DNA of 46,388 nt from Verrucomicrobium sp. BvORR034 (GTDB taxonomy: Bacteria; Verrucomicrobiota; Verrucomicrobiia; Verrucomicrobiales; Verrucomicrobiaceae), in contig NZ_BATQ01000107.1 of assembly GCF_000739635.1 (NCBI RefSeq), positions 1 to 46,388 of the forward strand, in the 5' to 3' direction. The translations under genes were made by a program, and so were the position numbers. The notes under the pieces were generated by a model. The model ran no database searches. It saw only the letters and a list, made by a program, of their open reading frames with translations, and was not told where the DNA came from. Of the stretch, positions 16,334 to 25,444 are shown in pieces; within the stretch, counting starts at the first letter, position 1; each line of letters begins with the position of its first letter.

Positions 16334-16776
16334 GACACCCTTCTCGACCATGGGGCTAAAAAAACGACGAATTGCATGTTCGAAAAGAACTCTTGAAAAC
16401 CCGGTTTCGCTGCCTAGCTTCGCCGCTTCTTGAATCAGAAAGACATCATCATTCCAGCAGTTTCAACGGACACGCCGGTGATTCCGCCGTGAAGCATGCG
16501 CTGGTACAGCGATGATCTTGCACAACAGGTTTCCTCAGCGGAGACATTGTCCAGCCTAAGAACCCGGGTGTTGCTTCGCACACCTTCGAGCGTTCAAGGC
16601 AAAGAGCATCCTTCTGATTGCACGCGTTTCCCGCCACGAACTGGGCCGCAGTTCCGGGTTCGATGCATACGTCACCTCAAGCCCGCCTTCCCTCCAGGGT
16701 TGGGGAGCGGCATGGTCTGCAGCGCAATCATCCTACGCAAGTGTAACACCAAGACCGGATAGAGCAATTTCAGTCC
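16334..16776. other. Intergenic region with no recognisable gene
   Basis: About 440 bases between two plus-strand genes. Short open frames occur on both strands (62 and 88 codons) but have no ribosome-binding site or protein-like composition. No strong hairpin with a T run was seen. It presumably carries the SulP promoter. Confidence 0.5.
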
Positions 16777-18267
16777 ATGATCGACATCAACTGGCAACAA
16801 ACAAAACAAGAGTGGTTTCCTAATGTCCGCAAAGACCTGCTGGCAGGCCTGGTAGTAGCGCTGGCCCTTATTCCAGAGGCAATCGCATTTTCCATCATCG
16901 CGGGTGTTGACCCAAAAGTCGGACTGTATGCCTCGTTCTGCATTGCCGTAGTCACCGCATTTCTGGGGGGACGGCCCGCCATGATTTCTGCGGCCACCGG
17001 GGCCATGGCATTGCTTATGGTCAATCTGGTCAAGGAGCATGGGCTTCAGTACCTTCTAGCAGCGACCCTGCTCACTGGCTTCTTCCAGATCATTGCAGGG
17101 GCACTACGACTGGGGGACCTGTTAAAGTTTGTCTCCCGGTCTGTGATGACGGGCTTCGTCAATGCTCTCGCCATCCTTATTTTTCTGGCTCAGCTACCCG
17201 AGTTTCACGGAGCCGGGTGGCAGATGTACGCGATGGTGGCTGCGGGTCTGGCCATCATCTACTTGCTGCCCCTCATGACGAAGGCAGTGCCATCCCCATT
17301 GGTGTGCATCGTTGTTTTGACCGCCTTCTCCATCATCACCGGGCTCAATCTGCGCACGGTGGGCGACTTGGGCGAACTCCCCTCCACGCTTCCCATATTC
17401 CTGCTTCCAGATGTCCCGTTGAACTTTGAAACACTCTCTATCATACTACCCTACTCGATTCCCCTGGCTGTCGTCGGCCTTCTGGAATCGCTGATGACGG
17501 CGTCCATCGTGGACGATCTCACGGACACAGACAGTTCCAAGAACCGGGAGTGCGCCGGCCAGGGAGCCGCCAACATGGTAGCGGGTCTTTTTGGCGGCAT
17601 GGCAGGTTGCGCCATGATCGGCCAGACTGTGATCAACGTGCAATCGGGTGGTCGCGGGAGGTTGTCCACATTTTCCGCTGGCGTGCTGCTTCTGACGATG
17701 ATCGTGACTTTGGGTGATTGGGTGAAGCGAATCCCCATGGCGGCCCTGGTCGCAGTCATGATCATGGTGTCCATCGGGACCTTCAACTGGGCGTCTCTGA
17801 AGAACCTTCGCCTCTATCCCAAAAGCTCCAGCATGGTTATGATCGTAACCGTGATGGTGGTCGTCTTCACCCACAACCTCGCGCTGGGTGTGTTTGTAGG
17901 CGTGTTGATGAGCGCCCTTACCTTCACCCGGAAGATCTCACAGATTGTAAGGGTCAGCTCGACCTTCGACGAAAAAGAGAACAGACGGACCTACCTGGTG
18001 CGAGGACAGGTGTTTTTTGTTTCCGCCGGAGCTTTTGCCAGGGCCTTCGACTTTCGAGAAGCCCTACAAGAGGTCACGATTGATGTTTCTCATGCGCACT
18101 TCTGGGACATCACTGCGATCACCGCCCTCGACAAAGTGGTCCTGAAGTTCCGCCGAGAGGGCGCCCACGTGACTATCAGCGGCATGAACGAGGCCAGCGC
18201 CACCTTGGTTGACCGCTTGGCTGTTCACGACAAGCCAGGAGCCATGGACCGAATGCTTGAACACTAG
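16777..18267 (+). CDS. SulP-family anion transporter with STAS domain
   Basis: 496 residues. SulP proteins move sulfate, bicarbonate or other anions across the inner membrane. The N-terminal ~390 residues hold the 14-segment transmembrane core with [30 protein letters not shown] near 22-52 and [24 protein letters not shown] near 268-292, both family signatures. The C-terminal ~80 residues are a compact STAS domain ([30 protein letters not shown]). Substrate cannot be assigned; short SulP proteins of this type include bicarbonate transporters. It is a single gene between a large gap and a convergent minus-strand gene. Confidence 0.9.
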   Translation: MIDINWQQTKQEWFPNVRKDLLAGLVVALALIPEAIAFSIIAGVDPKVGLYASFCIAVVTAFLGGRPAMISAATGAMALLMVNLVKEHGLQYLLAATLLTGFFQIIAGALRLGDLLKFVSRSVMTGFVNALAILIFLAQLPEFHGAGWQMYAMVAAGLAIIYLLPLMTKAVPSPLVCIVVLTAFSIITGLNLRTVGDLGELPSTLPIFLLPDVPLNFETLSIILPYSIPLAVVGLLESLMTASIVDDLTDTDSSKNRECAGQGAANMVAGLFGGMAGCAMIGQTVINVQSGGRGRLSTFSAGVLLLTMIVTLGDWVKRIPMAALVAVMIMVSIGTFNWASLKNLRLYPKSSSMVMIVTVMVVVFTHNLALGVFVGVLMSALTFTRKISQIVRVSSTFDEKENRRTYLVRGQVFFVSAGAFARAFDFREALQEVTIDVSHAHFWDITAITALDKVVLKFRREGAHVTISGMNEASATLVDRLAVHDKPGAMDRMLEH

Positions 18268-18382
18268 CTCCCCGGATGCTGGACGAAGACACGCAGTCGC
18301 ACCGGACCCGGCTCGCCATTGCCCCCTCGAATGACAACCCAAGGGGGCATCTCAGCGTGGAACCGTCTCCCCCAGTCCCACC

Positions 18383-19009
18383 TCATGGTACGAGGAACGT
18401 GTTGCCGGTGCGAGGATCACGGGCCTTCTGCCCCGGAGCCAATCCCCGCACATCGAGCATGTTGGCCTCGTTCCGTTCCGCACCCGGAGGATAAACAAAG
18501 CCCGCCCGGCCGGCGACGGGAACAGCGTAGCTCAGGGGTGCTGGCGGGCCCATGATTTCGCTGGACCCAGCAGTCTTTTCCGTCGCGCCAGCTCCCTTGT
18601 CCGACTTGGATTTGGAGCTTCCGCTGTTTGACCTTTCGCCTCCGTCAGATCCGGTTCCCGGGTTGGCGGGATCTTCACGGAGGTACTGAGTATCCCCTCT
18701 GCGGCCTGAGTTCACGCCGGGGATTGGTTGCGACGCAGCCCCGTCGGACGTCTGAGGTCTCCGGCCCGTCCTCGGCTTGGGTTGGGCGGCGGTGGGAGGC
18801 GGCAGTGCTTTCGGGGGCTCCTGCGACTTTTCGAAGTCGCGTGTCTTCTTGAAGAGGAAGCTTCCCATCTTCTTGAAGAAATTTGGATCCTCCTCCTTGG
18901 GAACTGGGGCGGAAGGAGGTGCAGTCATCCCGTTCATGGACCATCCGGCCACGATGGTGAGGATCAGAGCGCACCGACGGGCAGATTGCCAGGAGGAAGT
19001 GACTTTCAT
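18383..19009 (-). CDS. Small exported protein with conserved C-terminal DVRGLAPG motif
   Basis: 208 residues from the ATG at 19009; a start at 19033 would put eight extra polar residues before the signal peptide. The N-terminal ~30 residues form a signal peptide (ALILTIVAGWSMNG). Next is a basic helix (FFKKMGSFLFKKTRDFEKS) and a ~100-residue low-complexity, P/S/G/K-rich linker. The C-terminal ~40 residues look folded (GFVYPPGAERNEANMLDVRG, then LAPGQKARDPRTG, ending TFLVP). I recall similar tails in other verrucomicrobial small proteins, unverified. Function unknown. It is convergent with the SulP gene. Confidence 0.6.
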   Translation of the reverse strand: MKVTSSWQSARRCALILTIVAGWSMNGMTAPPSAPVPKEEDPNFFKKMGSFLFKKTRDFEKSQEPPKALPPPTAAQPKPRTGRRPQTSDGAASQPIPGVNSGRRGDTQYLREDPANPGTGSDGGERSNSGSSKSKSDKGAGATEKTAGSSEIMGPPAPLSYAVPVAGRAGFVYPPGAERNEANMLDVRGLAPGQKARDPRTGNTFLVP

Positions 19010-19234
19010 CAGATCAGGGGGCTTAATTTTCAACGCCCGCCCGGGAAACTCGGGAGCAACGGGAGTTTACGATAAATGGAGCTACTTGAACAGGTCTATT
19101 GCAAGCAAACGATACGGAACATCCCAGTGGTTCCCCACCGCGATGAATTACTTTTATTCTGCAAGGGATTGCCTTTCGCCAAACGCGACGCTTACTGAAC
19201 GCCATTTTCATTTCCCGCCCCCACTTCATTCGCC

Positions 19235-20392
19235 TTGAACCGCCCCACCGTTGCCAGCTACTGCACGACATTTCTCAAGCCGGAGATGCTTCACATCTAC
19301 CGTCAAATCAAAGGTTTGCGACGGTATCAGACGTTTGTGATCTGCAAAGAGCGGCAGAGCGAAGACCTCTACCCCATGCCTGATGGCGGCATCGAAGTGG
19401 CTCCGGGGGTGAAGAGCAACTTTCTGAGGCGTTTTTGGCTAAAATATATCAAACACGAGCCAGCGATTGTCTATCGGGGAGAATACGGGGTGCTGGCGGG
19501 TCTGCTGAATCGGCGTGAGGCCGATCTGATGCACGTCTATTTTGGCCATACCGGCGTGCACCTGCTGCCCTTCATCCAACGATGGCCGAAGCCGACCGTG
19601 GTTTCATTTCATGGGATGGACGTTCAGACGCGGGCACATGACCCGTCCTATGAAGTCCGTCTACGGGAACTGCTGAAAGCATCCCGACTGGTGCTGGCCC
19701 GCTCCCAGTCCTTGCTGGACCGGCTTCTCGAACTGGACTGCCCGGAGGACAAGGTCCGTATGAACCGCACTGGGATCCCCTTGGACCAGTTTCCCACCAT
19801 CAGCCGTTCATGGCCTGAAAACGGGGCTTGGCACTTGGTACAAGCCTGTCGGCTGATCGAGAAGAAGGGGCTGGACGATGCCATCCACGCTTTTGCCGCC
19901 TTTGCCAAGGTCCATCCGCAGAGTCAGTTTACCATCGCCGGTGAAGGTCCGCTCCTTGAGCCTCTCAAAAGACTGAGGGATGATCTGGGACTACAGAACA
20001 AAATTCAGTTCCCTGGATTTGTGAAAGGTTCCGCGCTGTGTGACCTCTTTCACAGTGCCCACCTCTTCATCCATCCCAGCCGCATGACGGCCGATCAAAA
20101 CCAGGAAGGCGTACCCAATGCCATGCTAGAGGCCATGGCCACGGGATTGCCCGTGGTGGCAACGCTGCATGGTGGCATCCCGGAAGCGGTGAGAAACGGT
20201 GTCACGGGGCTGCTTGTCCCAGAGCGCGACCGGGCTGGACTGGAGCGGTCGTTGCATGAACTGAGTGACAGCCCTGCCCTCTGGGAGCGCATGGGGGCTG
20301 CGGCAGCGTTGGACGTGCGGGAAAACTTTGAATCTTCTGAGCAGATCGCCAAACTCGAGCAGGCGTACGACGAAGCCAGGGAAAGACGTTGA
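19235..20392 (+). CDS. GT4-family glycosyltransferase, first of a tandem pair
   Basis: 385 residues, GT-B fold. The N-terminal domain carries the unusual TTFLKPEMLHIYRQIKG segment; the C-terminal donor-binding domain (~200-370) has RLIEKKGLDDAI, the GEGP loop, HPSRMTADQNQEGVPNAMLEAMA with the family's EX7E-type glutamates, and HGGIPEAV. It transfers a sugar from a nucleotide donor, probably in the cytoplasm for surface glycan synthesis. The start is TTG at 19235; starting at the next ATG would remove the FLKPEM motif that the neighbouring copy keeps. The downstream gene is a clear paralogue, so this arose by local duplication. Confidence 0.87.
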   Translation: MNRPTVASYCTTFLKPEMLHIYRQIKGLRRYQTFVICKERQSEDLYPMPDGGIEVAPGVKSNFLRRFWLKYIKHEPAIVYRGEYGVLAGLLNRREADLMHVYFGHTGVHLLPFIQRWPKPTVVSFHGMDVQTRAHDPSYEVRLRELLKASRLVLARSQSLLDRLLELDCPEDKVRMNRTGIPLDQFPTISRSWPENGAWHLVQACRLIEKKGLDDAIHAFAAFAKVHPQSQFTIAGEGPLLEPLKRLRDDLGLQNKIQFPGFVKGSALCDLFHSAHLFIHPSRMTADQNQEGVPNAMLEAMATGLPVVATLHGGIPEAVRNGVTGLLVPERDRAGLERSLHELSDSPALWERMGAAAALDVRENFESSEQIAKLEQAYDEARERR

Positions 20393-20470
20393 AGCGGCTC
20401 TCCCTTGAGCCATCATAAACACCAGTATCACCACTCCCAGCCGGGGCGGCTCCGCTGACCCCCACCGTAC

Positions 20471-21688
20471 ATGCCATCCTGTTGCCCCGACGCCCTAGAC
20501 AAATCCAAACCGCTGGTCGTCTCTCTTTGCGGCACCTTCTTGAAGCCGGAAATGCAGAGCATCTACCGGCAGGTGACGGGATTCCAACGGGTGCGAACCA
20601 TCGTCTATACCCAGAGCCACGAAAACGCGGATCTGTTCCCTTTTGAACCGGTCAAAGTGCTGAAGAAGCTGCCCCGGCCCCGGCCTCGCGGGAACTTCGT
20701 GAAGCGCTTCTGGTACAAACACGTGCTCAAGGTTTGGCCTCCGCCACGGCCCATCGAGCGGCACGTGCACCCCTACTACCCGTATGATCTTGTCGCCCGC
20801 CTCAAGAGAAATGATCCTGCGCTGGTGCACGTGTACTACGGCCACAAAGCGGTGCACTACTACGAAATGCTCCGGGCCTGGGGAGGACCTTTTGTAGTCT
20901 CATTTCATGGGGTGGATGTTTCCAAGTTTCTTGACCGCCCCGCCTATGTGGCCACCCTCAAGAAGGTGTTCGCAAACGCGAAGCTGGTGATGGCGCGAAG
21001 CCAGTCCCTGTTGGACAGGCTGGTCCTGCTAGGTTGCCCCCAAGAAAAGCTCCGGCTCAATCGCACACCGATCCCGTTGGAACACCTGAACGCGGTGCCC
21101 CGGACACCACCTCCCGATGGCGAATGGCGTCTTGTGCAGGCATGCCGGTTGATTCCCAAAAAAGGGATCATCACGGCCCTCAAGGCATTGAAGATCGTTA
21201 CGGAAACACATCCCAACGTCAAATACGTCATCTGCGGCGTGGGCCCACTTGCCGGTAAAATCCAGCGTACCGCCGCCGAGTTGGACCTGAGCTCACACTT
21301 GGAACTCCGGGGATGGATGAGCCAGGATCAGCTGCTGCAGGAGTATGAAGCGGCACACATCTTCCTCCACCCCAGCGAGACGACGAAAGACGCAGACCAG
21401 GAAGGCATTCCCAACTCCATGCTTGAAGCCATGGCCACGGGACTTCCCGTGGTGGCCACTCAGCATGGGGGTATTCCCGAGGCCGTGACGCACGGATTTG
21501 ATGGACTGCTCGTCCCCGAACGCAGTCCAGAGCAACTGGCCGAAGCCTTGCTCACCCTGATGAACGCGCCTGCGCTGCTAACCACCCTGTCCACGAACGC
21601 CGCCGCTTCAGTACGAGCCAACTTTGGCAGCACTGCCCAGGTGGCTGCCATGGAAGACGTGTACTTCGAGGCTATCAGTCGTAAGTAG
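20471..21688 (+). CDS. GT4-family glycosyltransferase, second of a tandem pair
   Basis: 405 residues. It aligns along its whole length with the preceding gene: CGTFLKPEMQSIYRQVTG, VSFHGVDV, RSQSLLDRLVLLGCP, RLIPKKG, the GVGP loop, HPSETTKDADQEGIPNSMLEAMATGLPVVAT and HGGIPEAV. It differs by a longer basic segment near 70-105 (PRPRPRGNFVKRFWYKH). The start ATG at 20471 gives a slightly longer N-terminus than its neighbour. Divergence is substantial outside the motifs, so the two likely use different acceptors. The exported rhodanese gene follows after 20 bases. Confidence 0.87.
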   Translation: MPSCCPDALDKSKPLVVSLCGTFLKPEMQSIYRQVTGFQRVRTIVYTQSHENADLFPFEPVKVLKKLPRPRPRGNFVKRFWYKHVLKVWPPPRPIERHVHPYYPYDLVARLKRNDPALVHVYYGHKAVHYYEMLRAWGGPFVVSFHGVDVSKFLDRPAYVATLKKVFANAKLVMARSQSLLDRLVLLGCPQEKLRLNRTPIPLEHLNAVPRTPPPDGEWRLVQACRLIPKKGIITALKALKIVTETHPNVKYVICGVGPLAGKIQRTAAELDLSSHLELRGWMSQDQLLQEYEAAHIFLHPSETTKDADQEGIPNSMLEAMATGLPVVATQHGGIPEAVTHGFDGLLVPERSPEQLAEALLTLMNAPALLTTLSTNAAASVRANFGSTAQVAAMEDVYFEAISRK

Positions 21689-21708
21689 GCTCCTTTTCCC
21701 CAAGTCTC

Positions 21709-22161
21709 ATGCAGACTCACGCCACTCTCCTCTGCCACACCTTGCTGGTGTCGCTCATGATGGGAGCCGTCCCGATGCTGGCCCAGGCCCCTGCGGCTCC
21801 TCCGCGCCCTCCTCCCGTGGTGCTGCCAGCGACTGCCAGATACATCAGCGTGGTCGAGGCCAGGGAACTCCTAAGGGAAGGCAAACTGGGGGGGATCATT
21901 GATGTCCGCACTTCCGAAGAAGTCACCGGCAACAATCACCTTCCCGGCGCAAGGTTCGTGAACCTCTTTGTGTCGAACTTCGACCAGTTCATTCTGAATC
22001 TGGAACTGGACCGCAACCGCCCCTGTCTGGTGTACTGTGCCCTGGGTGGACGGGCGGCCCGCGCCGCCTCAAGGCTGGATGCCCTCGGGTTCAAGGAAGT
22101 ACTGGTCCTGCAAGGAGGCTTCGAAGCCTGGTGCCGGCAGAGCGGGGAACTGGGGCAATAG
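21709..22161 (+). CDS. Exported rhodanese-like protein
   Basis: 150 residues. Rhodanese domains carry sulfur on an active-site cysteine. A signal peptide (residues 1-26, ending MLAQA) is followed by a short proline-rich stretch (29-40). The single rhodanese domain (~43-147) has YISVVEAREL, IDVRTSEEV and the active loop VYCALGGRA with C110. It therefore acts outside the cytoplasm. It follows the second glycosyltransferase by 20 bases, but no functional link is evident. The 30 bases downstream meet the convergent GGCT gene. Confidence 0.85.
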   Translation: MQTHATLLCHTLLVSLMMGAVPMLAQAPAAPPRPPPVVLPATARYISVVEARELLREGKLGGIIDVRTSEEVTGNNHLPGARFVNLFVSNFDQFILNLELDRNRPCLVYCALGGRAARAASRLDALGFKEVLVLQGGFEAWCRQSGELGQ

Positions 22162-22192
22162 CAAGAGCCGAATCCCCAACTGGATCGGAGCA

Positions 22193-22591
22193 TCAACTTT
22201 CCCGCCAATCATCACCCGCGTCGTCCCGCCCCATGATGGACCACCGGTAGAGGTAGGTGAAAACTTGCCCGCTGGCAAAAGGCTCCTCCAGGTCCACCGG
22301 GACCAGTTCATAGAGCCCCACCGCAACGTCCTCCAGAAGGTCCAGTTCCTTGCGGCAGATGGCATCCACCTCCCAGACCTCCCCATGAACTCTGAGCCCC
22401 CCCTCCTCCTCCGGCACCTCATAGAGGCCCGGATAACCTCCCGCATTCACCATGCGGTATTTCGGCAGGGTGCGGGCCGTGCCCACAAAAGTCTGGCCGT
22501 TCAGATAATGGGCATTGCTCAAGCCGCGCTTCAGCGTCCCGTAAACAAAGATGCGCTGCAAAGAGGCCGCAACCCGCTCTGGAGCACTCAT
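22193..22591 (-). CDS. Gamma-glutamylcyclotransferase-like (GGCT/AIG2) protein
   Basis: 132 residues from the ATG at 22591. It begins with the family motif IFVYGTLKRGLSNAHYL, then MVNAGGYPGLYEV, VHGEVWEV and LDLLEDVAVGLYEL, whose acidic residue matches the catalytic glutamate position. Such enzymes release 5-oxoproline from gamma-glutamyl amino acids; some act on other gamma-glutamyl amines. The start overlaps the last bases of the lipoate-ligase gene in an ATGA, indicating translational coupling. Confidence 0.85.
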   Translation of the reverse strand: MSAPERVAASLQRIFVYGTLKRGLSNAHYLNGQTFVGTARTLPKYRMVNAGGYPGLYEVPEEEGGLRVHGEVWEVDAICRKELDLLEDVAVGLYELVPVDLEEPFASGQVFTYLYRWSIMGRDDAGDDWRES

Positions 22592-23325
22592 GGCAAGACG
22601 GTGGATCCAGCACCCGCAATCCGCGGCCCGGGGTTCGAGGAAGGTGCACTCCGATGGAGCGTCCATTCCATGGTCTCATACTTGTCCCGGGCCAGTTCCC
22701 GGGCTGCAGGCAGAAGCCGGGCCTCCATTTCCATTTGATCCATCACGACGACATCCATCGCCAGTTGACGTGCAAACAGCAGGCCAAAGTCAGCGGGTAA
22801 TTTCACAGGCTGAATGGTGCCCTGATGGAGGAATCCAGTCTTGGCCCGACGTTGAGCGGCACCGGCGATCTTTTGCTCCTGCCACACCACGTCGAACTTC
22901 GCAGGCTCAACAAAGCAGACCCCCATGCCATCGGAGGTGTTCTCAGACTGCAAGGAGCAGTCACCCATGCCCGCCTCATGAAGGGCACGGATCATCGCCT
23001 CGTGGATCTCGCGGTAGGTTTCCACCGCACGCTGCTCGCTGAGGTCACTCCCAGCGGGTGCCGCCAGGGTGTAGGTCCAGTCACCATCATGGACCACCAC
23101 TCCCCCGCCCGTCCATCGTCGCACCATCGGCCAGCCCGCCTGAGTATCAGGAATCACTGAGATCGGCTGGGAAAAACCAATGCTGACACTCGGCTCCTCC
23201 CAACCATAGACCCGCATCCATACCCCTTCAGCCTGGAGCAGCATGGCCTCATCTAATGCCATGTTCAGGGGGCCCTGACGGGGCACCAGGTCTTGCCAGA
23301 GATGAAGGCGGGGAAGGGATGGCAT
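22588..23325 (-). CDS. Lipoate-protein ligase/octanoyltransferase-family protein
   Basis: 245 residues from ATG 23325; a GTG four codons upstream is possible. BPL/LplA/LipM-type fold: GPLNMALDEAML, the RRWTGGGVVVHDGDWTYTL block near 90-110, and KIAGAAQRRAKTGFLHQGTI (~150-170) with the conserved lysine that contacts the lipoyl-AMP group. Proteins of this kind attach lipoyl or octanoyl groups to E2 and glycine-cleavage H proteins. The E2 at 8623-9861 in this window is a possible client. Whether it is a ligase or a transferase cannot be settled from sequence. It heads a two-gene operon with GGCT. Confidence 0.83.
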   Translation of the reverse strand: MPSLPRLHLWQDLVPRQGPLNMALDEAMLLQAEGVWMRVYGWEEPSVSIGFSQPISVIPDTQAGWPMVRRWTGGGVVVHDGDWTYTLAAPAGSDLSEQRAVETYREIHEAMIRALHEAGMGDCSLQSENTSDGMGVCFVEPAKFDVVWQEQKIAGAAQRRAKTGFLHQGTIQPVKLPADFGLLFARQLAMDVVVMDQMEMEARLLPAARELARDKYETMEWTLHRSAPSSNPGPRIAGAGSTVLP

Positions 23326-23397
23326 TTTCAATAACACAGTTGAGATATCCTACGTTCTGGGACTGGCGATGGTGCCTGCTCAGCCGACGGCAGTGCT

Positions 23398-24183
23398 CTA
23401 GCTCCCCATCAGTTCCTTGACCTTGCCGTCGATGGCGTCGGCCCAGATTTCATATCCCTTGGGTGAGAGATGCAGACGGTCGGGCATGATTTCCTGGGAG
23501 AGGGTGCCGTCGGGTTGGAGGAATTTTTCACCCAGGTCCATGTAGAAGATGGACTTGCCGTCGGCATACGTCTTGATCACGCTGTTGGTGGCGATGTTCT
23601 GCTTGCGGAAGGCATCGTTGTTATCCGTGCCTCGTGGGAAAATACCGAGGAGGAGCACCTTGGTACCCGGACACTTTTGCTGCACCTTGGTGATGATGGC
23701 CTTCACGCCCTCTGCGGTCTGTTCCGCACTGCACAAGTACCCGTTGCGGTTCTGATGGCCAGTGTTGTTCGTGCCAATCATCAGCACCACCAGCTTGGGC
23801 TTGAGGCCATCGAAGTTCCCGTTCTCCAGACGCCAGAGCACGTGCTCTGTGCGATCACCACCGATGCCAAAGTTGGCGGCACCGAGGGGGGCCCAGTGCT
23901 TCTCCCAGGCGACCTTGCCAGCCCCTTCCCAGCCTTGGGTGATGGAGTCTCCGAGAAAGACGAGGGGGGCCTCCCCTTTTCTAGAGATCTCATTGAACCG
24001 TGCATGTCGTGCCTGACACCCGGGTTCTGGACGTTCCACGGGAGTCACTGCCACTTTGGGATTTGCCACCGGCGCGGGCGTCGGAGCGACTGAGGTCTTG
24101 GCAGGATTCGCACCAGTCGCGGGAGATTGCTGGGCCAGTGCGACGGGAGCGGTGCAGAGCAGGAGGGCGAGGATGGATTTCAT
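23398..24183 (-). CDS. Secreted SGNH/GDSL-family hydrolase
   Basis: 261 residues from the ATG at 24183, whose next residues form a signal peptide (ILALLLCTAPVALAQQ). A proline/alanine-rich linker (~20-50) follows, then an SGNH esterase domain. All four blocks are present: GDSIT with nucleophile S80, GIGGDRT (G108), GTNNTGH (N140) and DRLHLSPKGY (D235 and H238). The closest named relatives by layout are platelet-activating-factor acetylhydrolase-like esterases, which in Verrucomicrobia often deacetylate extracellular glycans. Substrate here is unknown. Confidence 0.88.
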   Translation of the reverse strand: MKSILALLLCTAPVALAQQSPATGANPAKTSVAPTPAPVANPKVAVTPVERPEPGCQARHARFNEISRKGEAPLVFLGDSITQGWEGAGKVAWEKHWAPLGAANFGIGGDRTEHVLWRLENGNFDGLKPKLVVLMIGTNNTGHQNRNGYLCSAEQTAEGVKAIITKVQQKCPGTKVLLLGIFPRGTDNNDAFRKQNIATNSVIKTYADGKSIFYMDLGEKFLQPDGTLSQEIMPDRLHLSPKGYEIWADAIDGKVKELMGS

Positions 24184-24283
24184 GGTTGAATCAGAAACCG
24201 GAATACGTGGATCGTGGACATACTTCATGCGTCCAAATCCTGACAAATGGGAAATTAAGACTCCCCCACATCAGCCCCTGCGG

Positions 24284-24958
24284 TCATGACGACCAGATCT
24301 GCAGGTCATGGAATCCGGCGTCCCGAAGCGTCCGGTGCGCGGTGGCAGCAAAACTGAGCAATCCCTGTGGATCCGCATGGTGAGCGTGACGCCCCGTGGA
24401 GGTCATCCACTCCTCACGCAGATACTCCCCTACCACATCCGCGACCGGCAGTTGGAATACCACCGACACCGCCGCCCAAACCGTCGCCAGATGAACTTCG
24501 CGAGCCTCGGCATCGATCCGCTGCCGCAGGTGGCCAAGCACTCCTTGATATTTGGCACCCCGAGTACTCTTCAGCAGAAGCTCCCCTGCAAGCAGGCTCC
24601 TGGAGAGCTCCTCGGAGGAAAGCTGCTTCCCCAACCGAACGTCCACCGCGAGAAGTGCGTCCAGATCCCCGGCGTCTGCCGCCCGCCAGGCATCCAACAG
24701 GCAGGGAGCGATGGAGTCTTTCCAAGGACGGTCCAGAAAGGCCTCCCAGTCCTTGATCATCGTATGCCGTCCTGCCTCGCCATGGGTCAGGAACAGGATC
24801 GCCTCACACTGCGCGCGCACACTCTGAAACATCCACCGCACCCATGAGAGATTCTCGTCATGCTCTGCCCGGGACTCTGCACTATGCAACGCCAGTTTCC
24901 CGTCTGGATCGGTGCCGGACGAGCGTGACGTTGAAGGCTGGGGAAACCGGGCTATCAT
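24284..24958 (-). CDS. Helical protein, possibly UreF-like
   Basis: 224 residues, mostly helical. The centre and C-terminus (IAPCLLDAWRAADAGDLDALL, then SSEELSRSLLAGELLLKS, then HLATVWAAVSVVFQLPVADVVGEYLREEW) resemble the pattern of urease-accessory UreF proteins, including the H...A...LP...YL arrangement. The N-terminus lacks the usual glycine-rich UreF start, and no urease genes lie in the window. The assignment is tentative. The ATG at 24958 has no clear ribosome-binding site, and the first ~35 residues look non-conserved, so the real start may be downstream. It is divergent from the YkgJ gene, 62 bases away. Confidence 0.5.
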   Translation of the reverse strand: MIARFPQPSTSRSSGTDPDGKLALHSAESRAEHDENLSWVRWMFQSVRAQCEAILFLTHGEAGRHTMIKDWEAFLDRPWKDSIAPCLLDAWRAADAGDLDALLAVDVRLGKQLSSEELSRSLLAGELLLKSTRGAKYQGVLGHLRQRIDAEAREVHLATVWAAVSVVFQLPVADVVGEYLREEWMTSTGRHAHHADPQGLLSFAATAHRTLRDAGFHDLQIWSS

Positions 24959-25020
24959 GGCAGACTGGCTATTTTAGCGGACCAACGACCGCAGAAAACC
25001 TAAAAGTCCCTCTCCTCTGC

Positions 25021-25365
25021 ATGTCGCTTGACACCTCGAAAGTCTCTTATCTGTGCCAGCGCTGTGGCAACTGCTGCCGCTGGCCCGGCGACGTGATTGT
25101 GACTCCCGCGGAAGTGGATGCCATTGCCCGCCACGTGGGCATGGAGGTGGACGAATTCATCCAAACACGTACGCGGCTCAGCGCGAACCGGAAACACCTG
25201 TCCATCATCGACAAGGGCGATGGCTCCTGCTTCTATCTGGAAGGCCAGAACTCCTGCCTCATCCAGCCGGTGAAGCCTGCTCAATGCAGCGGATTTCCCA
25301 ACGCCTGGCAGTTTCCTGGCTGGCGCGATGTATGCGAAGCCATTGAGATTCCCGCGAAGGGGTGA
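25021..25365 (+). CDS. YkgJ-family cysteine cluster protein
   Basis: 114 residues from the ATG at 25021. It has the family's cysteine pattern CQRCGNCCRW (C12, C15, C18, C19) and later CFYLEGQNSCLIQPVKPAQC, the candidate ligands for a metal centre, probably zinc or iron-sulfur. Biochemical function of YkgJ proteins is not established. A frame-open extension upstream to 24844 overlaps the divergent gene and lacks conservation, so it is rejected. Confidence 0.82.
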   Translation: MSLDTSKVSYLCQRCGNCCRWPGDVIVTPAEVDAIARHVGMEVDEFIQTRTRLSANRKHLSIIDKGDGSCFYLEGQNSCLIQPVKPAQCSGFPNAWQFPGWRDVCEAIEIPAKG

Positions 25366-25381
25366 CGGCAGCCCTGCCAAC

Positions 25382-25409
25382 AAAAAAGGCGCGGATTGCT
25401 CCGCGCCTT
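25382..25409 (-). terminator. Terminator for the minus-strand SHD1 gene
   Basis: AAGGCGCGG (25386-25394) pairs with CCGCGCCTT (25401-25409), and the minus strand then runs into six T residues. It lies between two convergent genes. Confidence 0.75.
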
Positions 25410-25444
25410 CGAGATTCAGATGATTGGCCAGGTGTCTGAGCGAC

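Noticed and set aside
16496-16762. 88-codon plus-strand frame before the SulP gene
   Set aside because: Unlikely composition and no start signals; left as intergenic.
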